A DNA stretch of 64,000 nt from Telmatospirillum sp. (GCA_031291415.1 JARLJB010000298.1:1-64000); one strand, 5' to 3'; shown: positions 8,713 to 18,547, numbered from the stretch's first letter. Notes: generated by a model not told the origin, from the letters alone. Program-made: numbers and translations.

Positions 8713-9951
8713 ATGACCGTCGAAGCATTAGGGCAAGCCCCGCAGGCAAACTATAGCGACACCGACGCCGTTATCGTGACCGGCCGAAAGGTTGCTTCCG
8801 ACGATGGCGAGATCAAGTCGTTCAACGACGGTGACAGCCCCAGTTTCTCCGATCTCGTCGATGTCCTAAATCCGCTGCAGCATATTCCCGTCATCAATAC
8901 GCTTTATCAGCATCTGACCGGTGACAAGGAAGGCGCGGTCGCCGATCTGGTCGGCGGCATGCTTTGGGGCGGCGCCATCGGGCTGGGCGCGGCCATGGCC
9001 AATTTGGTCGTCGAAAAGAGCACCGGTAAGTCCGTCGGCGATAACGTGCTTGCCCTGTTTTCCGACGATTCTTCCGATAGCGCCGTCGCCCAGAAGGATG
9101 CCGCCTCGACCGAGCTCGCCGCCGACTCGGACGCGGCGCCGACAGTGATCCCCGAGCCGGTGAAGACAATGGATCTCACCTCTTCGGAAGCGACCACAGC
9201 GGCGGCGGCAACCTCGCCAACCGAAACAGCATCCGGCCGGCAAGATGCGGCGGCCAACGCCGGCGGTCCTGCCACCACCGGGGACTTCCTGGTTTTCGGC
9301 GCGGCAAAGGCCGCCACGGCCGATCAGGCAAGCAGCACGCGCGCCCCAGAAACGCGCGTCGCCGATGCAAGCCCTTCCCCCGCCAACGCAAGAACGCGCT
9401 CGGTGAGCCCCACCACGGCCGCCGCAGCCGCCACCACAACCGCCGCCACACCGGCACCGGCCACCAGGACCGTCAGTGCCACCACGGCTTCCGCCGCCCC
9501 GACACGAGCCGGTGACTTTTTGGTTTTCGGTGGATCTCAGTCAACGGCCAATGAGACGCCCATCAACACTTCGGCAACCACCGAGACCGCCAGCCCGGCC
9601 GCGGCGAGTAGTCAACAACCGGTGTCCCTGACACCGGCCGCCCGCACGGCGGCCAATGCGGCGCCAGCGGCCAATCCTGGTGTCCAGCAGGCCCGTGCCT
9701 TTCCAATGCCGACCAGTCGTTCGACCATAACGCCGCCCCAGACGCTTCCTCAGCCGACGACGGGTCCGGCCGCTGTCCCGGGGAATTCGCGGGCGAGCAC
9801 GGCAAACCGCAACGCCTCCGGACAGGGCGACTGGTTCGTCAGTTCCTTCAATCAGGCTCTGGACAAATACAACCGGGCGGCAAAGCTGGGGACAGAGGGA
9901 GCTGCCAATGGCTCCAACGGTGACGCCGCGGCGGCTCAGACGATCAACTGA
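8713..9951 (+). CDS. Hypothetical Ala/Thr-rich protein with GDFLVFG repeats
   Basis: 412 residues, function unknown. The N-terminal 110 residues look folded and conserved (SFSDLVDVLNPLQHIPVI, then TLYQHLTGDKEG, with a glycine/alanine-rich hydrophobic stretch VGGMLWGGAIGLGAAMANLV). The rest is a long low-complexity Ala/Thr/Pro/Ser tail, probably disordered, punctuated by GDFLVFGAAK near residue 190 and GDFLVFGGSQ near 267, and a related GDWFVSSFNQAL near 371. Spaced short motifs in a disordered tail suggest repeated docking sites. There is no signal peptide; whether the hydrophobic stretch spans a membrane is uncertain. A consensus-like sigma-54 promoter precedes it, implying regulation by nitrogen, motility or another RpoN-dependent signal. 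Confidence 0.75.
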   Translation: MTVEALGQAPQANYSDTDAVIVTGRKVASDDGEIKSFNDGDSPSFSDLVDVLNPLQHIPVINTLYQHLTGDKEGAVADLVGGMLWGGAIGLGAAMANLVVEKSTGKSVGDNVLALFSDDSSDSAVAQKDAASTELAADSDAAPTVIPEPVKTMDLTSSEATTAAAATSPTETASGRQDAAANAGGPATTGDFLVFGAAKAATADQASSTRAPETRVADASPSPANARTRSVSPTTAAAAATTTAATPAPATRTVSATTASAAPTRAGDFLVFGGSQSTANETPINTSATTETASPAAASSQQPVSLTPAARTAANAAPAANPGVQQARAFPMPTSRSTITPPQTLPQPTTGPAAVPGNSRASTANRNASGQGDWFVSSFNQALDKYNRAAKLGTEGAANGSNGDAAAAQTIN

Positions 9952-10065
9952 TCACAGATCGCTTCGGACAAGTTTGGAAAGTTTCCATCGGGACGAGAGA
10001 AAACCGCTGGAAAAGAGCCGATCTTCCCGTATCATCAAGCCGACGTCGTTTCTTTGGGGGACTTC

Positions 10066-10569
10066 ATGACAATGTCCGCGAAGAGACTTGCCGCGGCGAT
10101 CGGTTTTGTCGCGGCAGGCTTTACTGCGCCAGCCTTTGCCGAAGACCCGTCTTACTTGGTGGTTGGCGCCGGATCGTGGGAGATTTTTCGCGACGCCGCC
10201 CATGCTGGCGAATTCGACATTGCCTATCGCCCCAACACAACCTGGTGGATTTTCAAACCGCATGTCGGCTTTGTCGGCGTAACCGACGGTGACTACTACG
10301 GTTATGCCGGGTTATTGACCGACATCCCGCTCGGTCAGCATATCGTCCTGACTCCCAGCATCGCCATCGGTGGATACGGCGGCCATGGATACTGGCTCGG
10401 TTCGCATGTGGAATTCCGCTCAGGCGGCGATATCGCTTGGCGTTTCAGCGATGCGTCGCGTCTTGGACTGGGGATCTACCATATTTCCAACGCGGGAATC
10501 AGTCGACGCAACCCCGGTTCGGAATCGGCGATTGTTGAGTACTCCATCCCCCTCGGTAAACTGTTTTAG
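10066..10569 (+). CDS. pagL: Lipid A 3-O-deacylase, PagL-like
   Basis: 167 residues. A signal peptide (MTMSAKRLAAAIGFVAAGFT, cleaved after AFA) precedes an eight-strand-barrel-sized mature domain. The diagnostic PagL motif GIYHISNAGISRRNPGSES holds the catalytic His and Ser and conserved Asn residues, and the protein ends in aromatic Phe (SIPLGKLF), an outer-membrane insertion signal. PagL removes the 3-position acyl chain from lipid A in the outer membrane and lowers its endotoxicity. ATG 10066 is preferred to the TTG at 10054 because GGGGG at 10056-10060 is a plausible ribosome binding site. It converges with yggS. Confidence 0.85.
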   Translation: MTMSAKRLAAAIGFVAAGFTAPAFAEDPSYLVVGAGSWEIFRDAAHAGEFDIAYRPNTTWWIFKPHVGFVGVTDGDYYGYAGLLTDIPLGQHIVLTPSIAIGGYGGHGYWLGSHVEFRSGGDIAWRFSDASRLGLGIYHISNAGISRRNPGSESAIVEYSIPLGKLF

Positions 10570-10612
10570 ACTTCCGCACTGGCGGCGTGCGTCAAATCCG
10601 ACGCGCTTCACT

Positions 10613-11296
10613 TTATGAGCGACGGCCGAAGATCGCGGTGCCGACCCGGACATGGGTGGCACCGGCCGCCACGGCGACAACATAATCGCTGCTCATGCCC
10701 ATGCTGCGCATCGGCAGGTTATGACGATCGGCCAAAGCCGAAAGCAGCGCGAAATGTTTCGATGGGTCTTCGTCGACGGGCGGAATGCACATCAGACCTT
10801 CAATCGGCAAACCCAGGCGATCACGACAATCGATGATGAAGAGATCCGCCCGGTCCGGCAACACGCCGGCCTTTTGCGGTTCGGCGCCGGTGTTGACCTG
10901 GATCAGGCAATGCGGACGGCGCCCGCATTTTTGCATCTCGGCAGCCAAAGCTGTTGCCAATTTTGGCCGGTCCACCGTCTCAATGACGTCGAACAGGGCA
11001 AGAGCCTCGCGGACCTTGTTGGTCTGTAGCGGGCCGATAAGATGAAGTTCCAGATCGGGAAAGTCCTGCCGCAGCCCCGGCCATTTCGCTTGCGCCTCCT
11101 GCACCCGGTTTTCGCCGAAAAGCCGATGACCGTTGACCAACAACGGACGAATCCGCTCGGCCGGATGCGTTTTGGAAACGGCCACCAGGCGAACCGATCC
11201 GGCCGGGCGGCCCGCCGCCTTTTCGGCGGCGATCAACTCGGCCGTCACCGCATTGAACTGAAGCAGCACGTCTTGGTGGGAATCGTCGATCAACAC
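10613..11296 (-). CDS. yggS: YggS/YggS-like PLP-binding protein (PLP homeostasis)
   Basis: 227 residues of the COG0325/PLPBP family, a single alanine-racemase-like TIM barrel without the second domain. Marks: LVAVSKTHP with the PLP lysine near residue 47, LFGENRVQEAQAKWP, LHLIGPLQTNK, SMGMSSDY and the C-terminal THVRVGTAIFG. The family buffers pyridoxal phosphate rather than catalysing turnover. The start appears to be a GTG at 11296. It is divergent from the TenI/ThiE-like gene, 28 bases away. Confidence 0.92.
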   Translation of the reverse strand: MLIDDSHQDVLLQFNAVTAELIAAEKAAGRPAGSVRLVAVSKTHPAERIRPLLVNGHRLFGENRVQEAQAKWPGLRQDFPDLELHLIGPLQTNKVREALALFDVIETVDRPKLATALAAEMQKCGRRPHCLIQVNTGAEPQKAGVLPDRADLFIIDCRDRLGLPIEGLMCIPPVDEDPSKHFALLSALADRHNLPMRSMGMSSDYVVAVAAGATHVRVGTAIFGRRS

Positions 11297-11324
11297 AGGA
11301 TGTCCATGTTAGGATAAAAGCCTT

Positions 11325-11999
11325 ATGCGGACCCTAGCAGATTTGGCTTCCCATCTCAATTTTGCGGGCCGGCGCCAGGGGCGTCGACAGGCCGGAAAAC
11401 CGGAAGCCGCCCTGCCCCCGATCATCTTGGTGACCGACCAGGATCGATTGCCCGATCCACTGCCGGTCGCGGCGCAGCTCCCGGTCGGGAGTCTGGTGAT
11501 CTTTCGTCATTACGATGACGCCGACCGTTATCGTCTCGCCGCAAGGTTGGCCAGGCTTTGCCGCGCGCGCCGCCTGCATTTTCTGATCGCCGGCGATCTC
11601 GATATGGCCGTTTCGCTGGGCAGCGGGTTGCATCTGCCGGAAGGGTTGGTCAAACAGGCCAGCGCCCGCATTCGTCTGTGGCATCGACACCGGCGACACC
11701 TGCTGACAGCGGCGGCCCACGGCCGCTCTGCTGTGGTAAGCGCCGGCCGTCTTGGCGCCGATGCCACGCTGTTGTCTCCGGTTTTCCCGACCGCCAGCCA
11801 TCCGGGAAAACCAGGTCTCGGCCTGCTGGCATTTCGCCGATTGGCACGCCTTGCCGATCTTGCTGTATTCGCGTTGGGGGGGGTATCTTCGACCACGGTG
11901 CGGGGTCTGGCAGGCAGCGGCGCCGCGGGAGTCGCCGCGATCGGCGGCCTCGCCCGCCGGGATCCGGCGGGCGTTGTCTTGCAGGGTTTTAGAAAGTGA
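11325..11999 (+). CDS. Thiamine phosphate synthase/TenI-like protein
   Basis: 224 residues with a TIM-barrel TMP synthase layout: ILVTDQDRLPDPL, LHFLIAGDLDMAVSLGSGLH, then SPVFPTASHPGKPGLG and the phosphate-binding FALGGVSSTT plus GAAGVAAIGG. Several ThiE active-site positions differ: the usual IND-R segment reads IAGDLD and the HLGQ-D motif reads HLPEG. This suggests a TenI-like or otherwise diverged protein rather than a working thiamine phosphate synthase. Its last codons overlap the 3' end of the convergent OprB-family porin gene by 11 bases. Confidence 0.7.
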   Translation: MRTLADLASHLNFAGRRQGRRQAGKPEAALPPIILVTDQDRLPDPLPVAAQLPVGSLVIFRHYDDADRYRLAARLARLCRARRLHFLIAGDLDMAVSLGSGLHLPEGLVKQASARIRLWHRHRRHLLTAAAHGRSAVVSAGRLGADATLLSPVFPTASHPGKPGLGLLAFRRLARLADLAVFALGGVSSTTVRGLAGSGAAGVAAIGGLARRDPAGVVLQGFRK

Positions 12000-13359
12000 T
12001 CGTCGTCCGCAGGCCAAAGACGGTCGCGTCGGGGATCGTGGTTCCCGGTTTCAGCGAATTGACGCCGCCCAGGCCGGGATGGATGACATATTGGACGTCC
12101 GGCTGGACCGTCCACCAAGGAGCCACGTTGGCCGTATAGTTCAACTCCAGAACGGTTTCGTAATCGCGAACCGGCGTGTTGGCCTGGTTGAAACGGCGAA
12201 CGTCGTTGTCGTAGTCGACAGCCCCGTCACCCGCATTGGCGTAGGCCACGCCAAAGGTCAGGATATCGGACTCGCGACCCGGAATGATGCCTTTGTAGCC
12301 GACGCCGCCATCGACGTAGGCGTTGACCAGATTGTAGCTGTCCGGAGCGACGCCGCCGCGCAGGAACACACTGACGGCCTGCCCGCTTTCCGATTGCCAG
12401 ACGGTGCGGTCGGCGACGCCGTAAATGGCCCAAGTGCCGTTTCGTTGCTGCGGACGGCCGTTCGAAAGTGGCGATGCCAGGGACTGGCCGGTGGTGTCGT
12501 AATGCGGATCGGCGAATTTTCCGGTGTCGTACCAGGCGCCGATCTTGTAGGCGACCGGCTTGCCCGTGGCGTCCTTGGCCTGGTTTTCGAGGTACTGCAG
12601 CTCGGTGATCATGAAGACGTTGCCGTCGACACGGAACTGCGCGCCGCCGCGATCAAAGCTCTCCGGCTGATGGGTCGTAATGGCGCTCAGCCAGGCGATA
12701 TTGTCGCTCGGATTGAATTGCACGCGAACGCCGGGCGCTCCCAAGGGGTAGGCCGGACCGTTCGTCAGATTGTAGCGATTAGGCGTTCCACCAGACAAAT
12801 TATTGTAGCCGAGCGCGTTCCACACAAAGGTTGTGTTCAGCAAGTTCGCTGACGTGGTGCTGAGGAAGAACTCGTCATCGACGGAAATCTGACCGATGCG
12901 GACGCTGGACGAACTGTCGGCGGCGGCCAGTTGATACCACAGGGTCCACAACCGGGTCTGGCGCTGGCGGTAGAGCTCGACACCGCTGACGTCCATATTG
13001 TTGCCGACGTTATTGACCGACGGCCCGCGGCCATTGACGGAGAAGGCGCTGACGTGGGCTGTGCTGCCCGTCAAGCCCGCCAGTTTCTCCAGATCGAAAT
13101 CGCCGGTCAGCAGGAACTGATCTTCATAGACGCCACCGTGACGAATGCCGCCCGACGGGGTGTCGAACACTTCGCCGGTGTATTTGAGACCCAGCGTCAC
13201 GCCGTGATCGATCAACTTGGTGCGAACGCCCTCCCAATCGCCGGTCAGCGTATCACGCTCCCACAATCCGGTCGGTGCGGCGGCATCCTCAGCCATTGCC
13301 GGTAATGACAAGGTTGACAATGCGATAGCGGCAACGCCGGCCAGAAGTGCTGTCTTCAT
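11989..13359 (-). CDS. Carbohydrate-selective porin, OprB family
   Basis: 456 residues. A signal peptide (MKTALLAGVAAIALSTLSLP, cleaved after AMA) is followed by the OprB start LWERDTLTGDWEGVRTKLID and HGVTLGLKYTGEVFD, beta-strand-rich sequence, and a terminal aromatic strand VFGLRTTITF ending in Phe. OprB proteins are 16-strand outer-membrane channels for sugars. The start at 13359 is supported by GAGGGGAT just upstream; the frame remains open to 13647 but that extension has no signal sequence. It neighbours a second, unrelated porin in the same direction. Confidence 0.88.
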   Translation of the reverse strand: MKTALLAGVAAIALSTLSLPAMAEDAAAPTGLWERDTLTGDWEGVRTKLIDHGVTLGLKYTGEVFDTPSGGIRHGGVYEDQFLLTGDFDLEKLAGLTGSTAHVSAFSVNGRGPSVNNVGNNMDVSGVELYRQRQTRLWTLWYQLAAADSSSSVRIGQISVDDEFFLSTTSANLLNTTFVWNALGYNNLSGGTPNRYNLTNGPAYPLGAPGVRVQFNPSDNIAWLSAITTHQPESFDRGGAQFRVDGNVFMITELQYLENQAKDATGKPVAYKIGAWYDTGKFADPHYDTTGQSLASPLSNGRPQQRNGTWAIYGVADRTVWQSESGQAVSVFLRGGVAPDSYNLVNAYVDGGVGYKGIIPGRESDILTFGVAYANAGDGAVDYDNDVRRFNQANTPVRDYETVLELNYTANVAPWWTVQPDVQYVIHPGLGGVNSLKPGTTIPDATVFGLRTTITF

Positions 13360-13674
13360 CGAAATCCCCTCGTTCCCATGTGAATGCCGGGCAATTGAGC
13401 CGGCGTCCTTGTCGTTTCCAGTTGTAGCGCAGCGACTGTGCAATGCGAAAAGGAATGGACGGCCTCGCCGCGCAATGGCGTCACTGTGTTGTCGCAATGC
13501 CACGATCTGGTCCGAAGACCTCCGACTTGCACAAATTATGGGCAAAAATGGCAGACGGAGAAACCTGACGGAAAGAAGGGTGTTTCCTCTTTCACCAAAA
13601 CGGCGATCGAACGGTCCTCGAGGCTTGTCACGAAATAGTCGCTCCACGCCCCCAGGACCGTCCCGGTCTTGGCA
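13360..13674. other. Intergenic region upstream of the OprB-family porin
   Basis: 315 bases between two minus-strand porin genes. It should hold the promoter of the OprB-family gene and the end of the other porin transcript. A 9-bp stem-loop (CCAGGACCG/CGGTCTTGG, about 13652-13672) lies just past the porin stop codon but has no T-run. I see no convincing gene and no clear -35/-10 pair. Confidence 0.5.
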
Positions 13675-14994
13675 TCAGAAGTCGAGTTTGACGCCGGTAA
13701 CGGCGGCGACACCGTCGTTGTTGTTGGCCCAGGGCGCGGCCGTATTGGCCACAGATCCCTTGTAGCTGACATAGCCGACACCGGCCCGCAGGGTAACGCG
13801 GGGTCCGCCGTCGAAAGCGGTTCCCATGTCATAGGCGGCGCCGACATCATAAAAGTCGGTGCTGTCGGCACGGCCGCTGCCGTTCAGGGCCGCCAGGCTC
13901 TTGCTGTTGTCATGGAAAAAGAGGGTGCTGACCGAATAAGGGCCCAGGGCATAGCGAAGGCCGACCGTATAGCCGTTGCCGGCAAACACCGCCGCCTGGG
14001 CGACTGTCGCTGCCGATGAGCCGGCGCCGGCCAATGTTATCGCCGCGGTATCGGTATAGAGATTGTTGAGCGTCGCGTTGCCAGGGACGTCACGCACCAG
14101 CGACGAGCCACCGAGGGTAAATCCGGCGTACATCAATTGGACGCCCTGCTGCCAGATACGCAGATTGGCGGTATTGGCCTGCAGCATGCTGGAATCGGCT
14201 TTTACCCCAACCCCGTAAAGGCTTTCGGAATAGTAGAGGCCCCCGACATAGGCGTCCCCTCCGTAGTCGGCGCCGGTCACCTGGCCGCCAGGAACAAAGA
14301 GACCATAGTCGCTGGCCGTCGCCGGCGTCGCCGAGCCCGAGCCGACGGACGACGAAAGCTTTGGCACATAGCTGAATGCGGCGGACAGGCCGGCAAAGGC
14401 CGGCGTGACATAGCTGATCTTGTTGCTGCGATCATCGTAACGGCTGTCGTTGTCGACCGTCATGTTCCGGTGGTTGGCAGGCGCCACGACCCAATAATAG
14501 AAATAGCCGCCGCTGCTGCGCGCCAATGGGCTGACATCGGGCGCGCTGTTGTGGATCAGGTAAGAGGCGTCTTCGCGGTCGCCCAGGATCAGCGTCCCGA
14601 CGGGACTGGCGATGGTCATGAAGGCGCGCTTGAGCGCGAGGTTGCTCGCGCATCGTGACGAGACGATGGATGGCTTGTTGGTTCCGCAGCCGCCGCCCGT
14701 GCTGCGGGTGAGACGGCTGGCGGTGCCATAGACGTCTCCCTGGAGCGCAACGCTGATGTCATTATCCAGGGTAATTTTGCCAAGAGCGCTGATGGTGGCG
14801 TCATCCTGTTCGGCGACCGTGTCGATCCTGGCCGGAGACGGCACACCGGACCCGTTCATCCGATAGTTCGAGGCATAGCCGGCATTCTCGACGGCCGTCC
14901 CTTTGAGACTGAGACTGATCGGATCATCGGCGGCCTGCGCGGAAACGACGCCGAGGGAAAACAGCGCACTGCTGGCAAGAAGAAGCTTTTTCAT
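13675..14994 (-). CDS. General outer-membrane porin (Gram-negative porin family)
   Basis: 439 residues. Signal peptide MKKLLLASSALFSLGVVSAQ with cleavage after AQA. The mature protein has the trimeric porin layout: SLSLKGTAVENAGY at the start, GKITLDNDISVALQGDVYG, the constriction-loop-like GTLILGDREDASYLIHNSAP, many alternating amphipathic strands, and a final GVKLDF ending in Phe for BAM recognition. A GGGAG sits just before ATG 14994. It belongs to the Rhodobacter-type porin group; solute preference cannot be inferred. Confidence 0.88.
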   Translation of the reverse strand: MKKLLLASSALFSLGVVSAQAADDPISLSLKGTAVENAGYASNYRMNGSGVPSPARIDTVAEQDDATISALGKITLDNDISVALQGDVYGTASRLTRSTGGGCGTNKPSIVSSRCASNLALKRAFMTIASPVGTLILGDREDASYLIHNSAPDVSPLARSSGGYFYYWVVAPANHRNMTVDNDSRYDDRSNKISYVTPAFAGLSAAFSYVPKLSSSVGSGSATPATASDYGLFVPGGQVTGADYGGDAYVGGLYYSESLYGVGVKADSSMLQANTANLRIWQQGVQLMYAGFTLGGSSLVRDVPGNATLNNLYTDTAAITLAGAGSSAATVAQAAVFAGNGYTVGLRYALGPYSVSTLFFHDNSKSLAALNGSGRADSTDFYDVGAAYDMGTAFDGGPRVTLRAGVGYVSYKGSVANTAAPWANNNDGVAAVTGVKLDF

Positions 14995-15330
14995 GTTATC
15001 TCCCGTCCCGATATTTGGGCTCGCCCGAAGGTCTGACGCTCGAAATAGGGGAATCGGGGGCAGAAGGCCATTCTCGCCGCTTTGAAGTCAACGCGTTGGA
15101 GCAGCTTCGCGCGATAAGAGCCGCCCACTGTTGCCATCGCGCCACAGTATTTTCGAGACGGCTGGAACGGCCGATGACAATATCGTAATACCGCTCGGAC
15201 GACGCCAAGAGATCAAAGACATTCTTGGTCCTGCCCGGTGCCTGTGGTACGAGAAAGGGTTGCGGTAGAAAAGCCTTCGGATGAGCCGGGTCGCGGACCG
15301 CAATGATCTAAGGCCGGAAGAGGTAAGTCG
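14995..15330. other. Divergent intergenic region, porin / DUF3576 lipoprotein
   Basis: 336 bases between divergent genes, expected to contain both promoters. The ribosome binding site of the porin (GGGAG) lies at about 15000-15004 on the minus strand and GGAAGAGG precedes the lipoprotein start at about 15315. No ORF, repeat or clear promoter hexamers stood out. Confidence 0.5.
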
Positions 15331-15861
15331 ATGAACAGGAAGATGTGGACGGCACTGGCATTGGCCGCCACCACGGCGGCTCTCGCCGCCTGCAGCATGT
15401 TTGATTCCGTCTACCCGGACAAGCATCCGGGTGAGGACAGCACGGCTTTGAGCGCTCAAGAAAAGCCGAGCTGGTTCGGTAGCATGTTCAGCGGCAGCTC
15501 AAAAAAGGGCGATGAAGCGAAGGCGGGCATTGGCGTCAACGCCTATCTTTGGCGCGCCAGTCTCGATACTTTGGCTTTCATGCCACTTGCCTCGGCCGAT
15601 CCCTTCGGCGGCGTAATCATTACCGACTGGTATTCGCCGCAGGAAAGCCCGACCGAACGTTTCAAGATGTCCGTTTACATTGTGGATCGCACGCTCCGCG
15701 CCGATGGTCTGCATGTCTCGGTCTTCCGGCAAGTCCAGAACCCAGGCGGCGGATGGATTGATTCGGCCGTGGATCAGAAGACGTCCGTCGATGTCGAGAA
15801 CGCCATCCTGACCCGTGCCCGGGAAATGCGCTCGGCCAACGCCGCCGCCCAAAAGAACTGA
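15331..15861 (+). CDS. DUF3576 domain-containing lipoprotein
   Basis: 176 residues. The N-terminus [20 protein letters not shown] ends in a lipobox LAAC, so Cys20-21 is probably lipidated. The mature domain contains [40 protein letters not shown] and [20 protein letters not shown], which define DUF3576, an alphaproteobacterial family of unknown role. It is regularly found next to leuS-lptE-holA, pointing to envelope biogenesis. It may be part of that transcription unit; the leader hairpins below separate it from leuS. Confidence 0.88.
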   Translation: MNRKMWTALALAATTAALAACSMFDSVYPDKHPGEDSTALSAQEKPSWFGSMFSGSSKKGDEAKAGIGVNAYLWRASLDTLAFMPLASADPFGGVIITDWYSPQESPTERFKMSVYIVDRTLRADGLHVSVFRQVQNPGGGWIDSAVDQKTSVDVENAILTRAREMRSANAAAQKN

Positions 15862-15940
15862 CGGCGCTTTCGCCGTCAAAGGCTCCCACAGGTACTGTTG
15901 GGAGCCTGTCCCGTCCTGGAATGCCCGCCTTTGCGGGCAT
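15860..15940 (+). promoter_or_regulatory. Three tandem hairpins in the leuS leader
   Basis: Between the lipoprotein stop and leuS lie three perfect stem-loops: GACGGCG-cttt-CGCCGTC (15860-15877), GGCTCCCA...TGGGAGCC (15881-15906, with an inner CAG/CTG helix), and ATGCCCGC...GCGGGCAT (15921-15940). None is followed by a T-run, so they are not classical terminators. They could stabilise or process the mRNA, or control leuS expression. The first begins at the last base of the lipoprotein stop region. Confidence 0.45.
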
Positions 15941-15961
15941 GATGCATTACGTCAGAAGAAG

Positions 15962-18547
15962 ATGATGAATTCGCGCAGCGAAGAGCGCTACAACGTCAGG
16001 GAAACCGAAGCCAAGTGGCAGAAAGTCTGGGAAGACCGGCAGAGTTTCCGGGCCCGTGACGATGATCCCCGGCCGAAATACTATGTTCTTGAGATGTTCC
16101 CCTACCCGTCGGGGCGCATCCACATGGGACATGTCCGCAACTACACGCTCGGCGATGTCGTGGCCCGTTACAAACGGGCCCGAGGTCACGCCGTTCTTCA
16201 TCCGATGGGATGGGACGCCTTCGGCCTTCCCGCCGAAAACGCGGCCATCGAGCGCGGAATTCATCCAGCCAAATGGACGCGCGAGAATATCGCTGCCATG
16301 CGCGTCCAACTCAAATCCATGGGATTGTCCTACGACTGGGATCGCGAGGTAGCCACCTGTGAGCCGGACTATTACCGGCATGAACAGAAGATGTTCCTCG
16401 ACTTCCTCAAGGCGGGGCTCGTCTACCGCAAGGAATCATGGGTCAACTGGGACCCCGTCGAGCATACGGTGCTCGCCAATGAGCAGGTGATCGACGGCAA
16501 GGGCTGGCGATCCGGTGCTCTGGTCGAAAAGCGGCTGTTGAGCCAGTGGTTTTTGAAGATCACCGCCTTTGCCGAAGATCTGTTAAAAGGTCTTGACGGT
16601 CTCGACCGCTGGCCCGACCGCGTCCGCCTGATGCAGGAAAACTGGATAGGTCGTTCCGAAGGGTTGCGCCTGGCCTTCGATCTCGTCGATCGTCCCGACC
16701 GCCTGGACGTCTACACAACGCGGCCGGACACGCTTTACGGCGCGTCCTTCTGCGCCATTGCCGCCAATCACCCGTTGGCCGGAGAATTGGCCAAAAACGA
16801 TCCGACGCTTGCCGCCTTCGTCGCTGAATGCAATCGCATGGGAACCAGTGAAGCGGCCTTGGAAACAGTGGAGAAAAAGGGCTACGCCACCGGACTTAAG
16901 GTCCGCAATCCGCTGGTCGAGGGCCAGGAACTGCCGGTTTACGTGGCCAACTTCGTCCTCATGGACTATGGCACGGGCGCCATCTTCGGCTGTCCCGCCC
17001 ACGATCAGCGCGACCTCGACTTCGCCCGCAAGTACGGTTTGCCGGTAACGCCGGTGGTTGCGCCGCAAGGGGTCGATCCCGCCAGCATCGTGATCGGTAC
17101 CGAGGCCTTCACCGAAGACGGCGTGATGATCAATTCCGGCGCCCTCAACGGCTTACCCGTCGCCGAGGCCAAAGCCCGGGTTATCGACCTGATGGAAAGC
17201 CGTGACGTCGGTGAACGGGCGGTCAATTACCGTCTGCGGGACTGGGGCGTCTCGCGTCAACGCTATTGGGGCTGCCCCATTCCGGTCATCCATTGCCCGA
17301 GCTGCGGCGTCGTCCCGGTTCCGGAAAAGGATCTGCCGGTCGTTTTGCCTGAAGACGTCACCTTCGATAAACCCGGCAACCCGCTGGCCCTTCACCCGAC
17401 CTGGAAGAACGTCGCCTGTCCGCATTGCGGCAAACCGGCCCAACGCGAGACCGACACCTTCGACACCTTTTTCGAATCGTCCTGGTACTTCGCGCGCTTC
17501 TGCTCACCTCATGAAACCGGATGCGGCTTCACCAAGGCGGCGGCCGAACGCTGGCTTCCGGTTGATCAGTATGTCGGGGGCATCGAGCATGCCGTCCTGC
17601 ATCTGCTCTATTCGCGGTTCTTTACCCGCGCCCTGAAGACCTGCGGCTATCTGAATGTCGATGAGCCCTTCGCCGGATTGCTCACCCAGGGCATGGTCTG
17701 CCACGAAACCTATAAATCCGCGGATGGCCATTGGCTTCTTCCCACCGATGTCGAGAAGAGGCCGGACGGTTCCGCTATCGAAACAAAATCCGGCGGATCG
17801 GCGACGGTCGGCCGTTCCGAGAAGATGAGCAAGTCGAAGAAGAACGTCGTCGACCCGGCCGGCATCATCGGAACATACGGCGCCGACACCGCCCGCCTGT
17901 TCATGCTTTCCGACAGCCCGCCAGAACGGGACCTCGACTGGACGGAAGCCGGAATCGACGGCGCCTACCGCTACGTCAACCGGTTGTGGCGTCTGGTCAT
18001 CGATCCGCCGCTGCCGCTGCCGGCCGTCGACGCGCCGGCGCCTGCCACCTTCGGTCCGGCGGCGGCCAGGATTCGCAGCCTGACCCACAAGACGATTGCC
18101 CTGGTCGGCGATGATCTCGACCGTTTCCACTTCAACAAAGCCGTCGCCCGTATCCGCGAGCTGAGCAATGCGTTCGCGGAAATCTCCGGCGACGACGACG
18201 GCATGGCCTGGGCCCTGCGCGAGGGACTGGAGGCTTTGGTTCGTCTGGCCGGACCGATGATGCCGCACCTGGGCGAAGAGCTGTGGTCTGAGCTTGGCCA
18301 CACGACCCTGCTGGCGGATTCACCCTGGCCTGAGGCCGACCGCTCGCTGCTGGTCGAAGACAGCGTAACGCTGGCCGTGCAGGTGAATGGCAAATTGAAG
18401 GGGACGATCACTCTGGCCAAGACAGCCGACCAGGACGCCGCCGAGGCTGCCGCCCTGGCCTTGCCGAACGTCGCCAGTCTGCTCGGCGGCAAACCACCGC
18501 GAAAGGTCATCGTCGTTCCCAACAGGATCGTCAATGTCGTGGTCTAG
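15962..18547 (+). CDS. leuS: Leucyl-tRNA synthetase
   Basis: About 861 residues from ATG 15962 or 15965, the normal LeuRS length. Marks: [15 protein letters not shown] at the N-terminus, the HIGH-like HMGHVRN, the CP1 editing domain ([13 protein letters not shown] and the inserted region at about 225-420), [16 protein letters not shown], two CxxC zinc-like pairs (CPSCG, CPHCG), and KMSKSKKN for ATP. It charges tRNA-Leu and edits norvaline or isoleucine errors. The frame extends upstream to 15815 but that part overlaps the lipoprotein gene and the hairpin leader, and homologues begin at the chosen start. Confidence 0.97.
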   Translation: MMNSRSEERYNVRETEAKWQKVWEDRQSFRARDDDPRPKYYVLEMFPYPSGRIHMGHVRNYTLGDVVARYKRARGHAVLHPMGWDAFGLPAENAAIERGIHPAKWTRENIAAMRVQLKSMGLSYDWDREVATCEPDYYRHEQKMFLDFLKAGLVYRKESWVNWDPVEHTVLANEQVIDGKGWRSGALVEKRLLSQWFLKITAFAEDLLKGLDGLDRWPDRVRLMQENWIGRSEGLRLAFDLVDRPDRLDVYTTRPDTLYGASFCAIAANHPLAGELAKNDPTLAAFVAECNRMGTSEAALETVEKKGYATGLKVRNPLVEGQELPVYVANFVLMDYGTGAIFGCPAHDQRDLDFARKYGLPVTPVVAPQGVDPASIVIGTEAFTEDGVMINSGALNGLPVAEAKARVIDLMESRDVGERAVNYRLRDWGVSRQRYWGCPIPVIHCPSCGVVPVPEKDLPVVLPEDVTFDKPGNPLALHPTWKNVACPHCGKPAQRETDTFDTFFESSWYFARFCSPHETGCGFTKAAAERWLPVDQYVGGIEHAVLHLLYSRFFTRALKTCGYLNVDEPFAGLLTQGMVCHETYKSADGHWLLPTDVEKRPDGSAIETKSGGSATVGRSEKMSKSKKNVVDPAGIIGTYGADTARLFMLSDSPPERDLDWTEAGIDGAYRYVNRLWRLVIDPPLPLPAVDAPAPATFGPAAARIRSLTHKTIALVGDDLDRFHFNKAVARIRELSNAFAEISGDDDGMAWALREGLEALVRLAGPMMPHLGEELWSELGHTTLLADSPWPEADRSLLVEDSVTLAVQVNGKLKGTITLAKTADQDAAEAAALALPNVASLLGGKPPRKVIVVPNRIVNVVV

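Noticed and set aside
13360-13647. Upstream extension of the OprB-family porin frame
   Set aside because: The signal peptide starts at 13359 with GAGGGGAT before it; the extension has no secretory or conserved features.
15211-15280. Possible sigma-54 promoter before the DUF3576 lipoprotein (TGGTACG ... TTGC)
   Set aside because: The gap between the two elements is 8 bases instead of 4, which is incompatible with the sigma-54 consensus.
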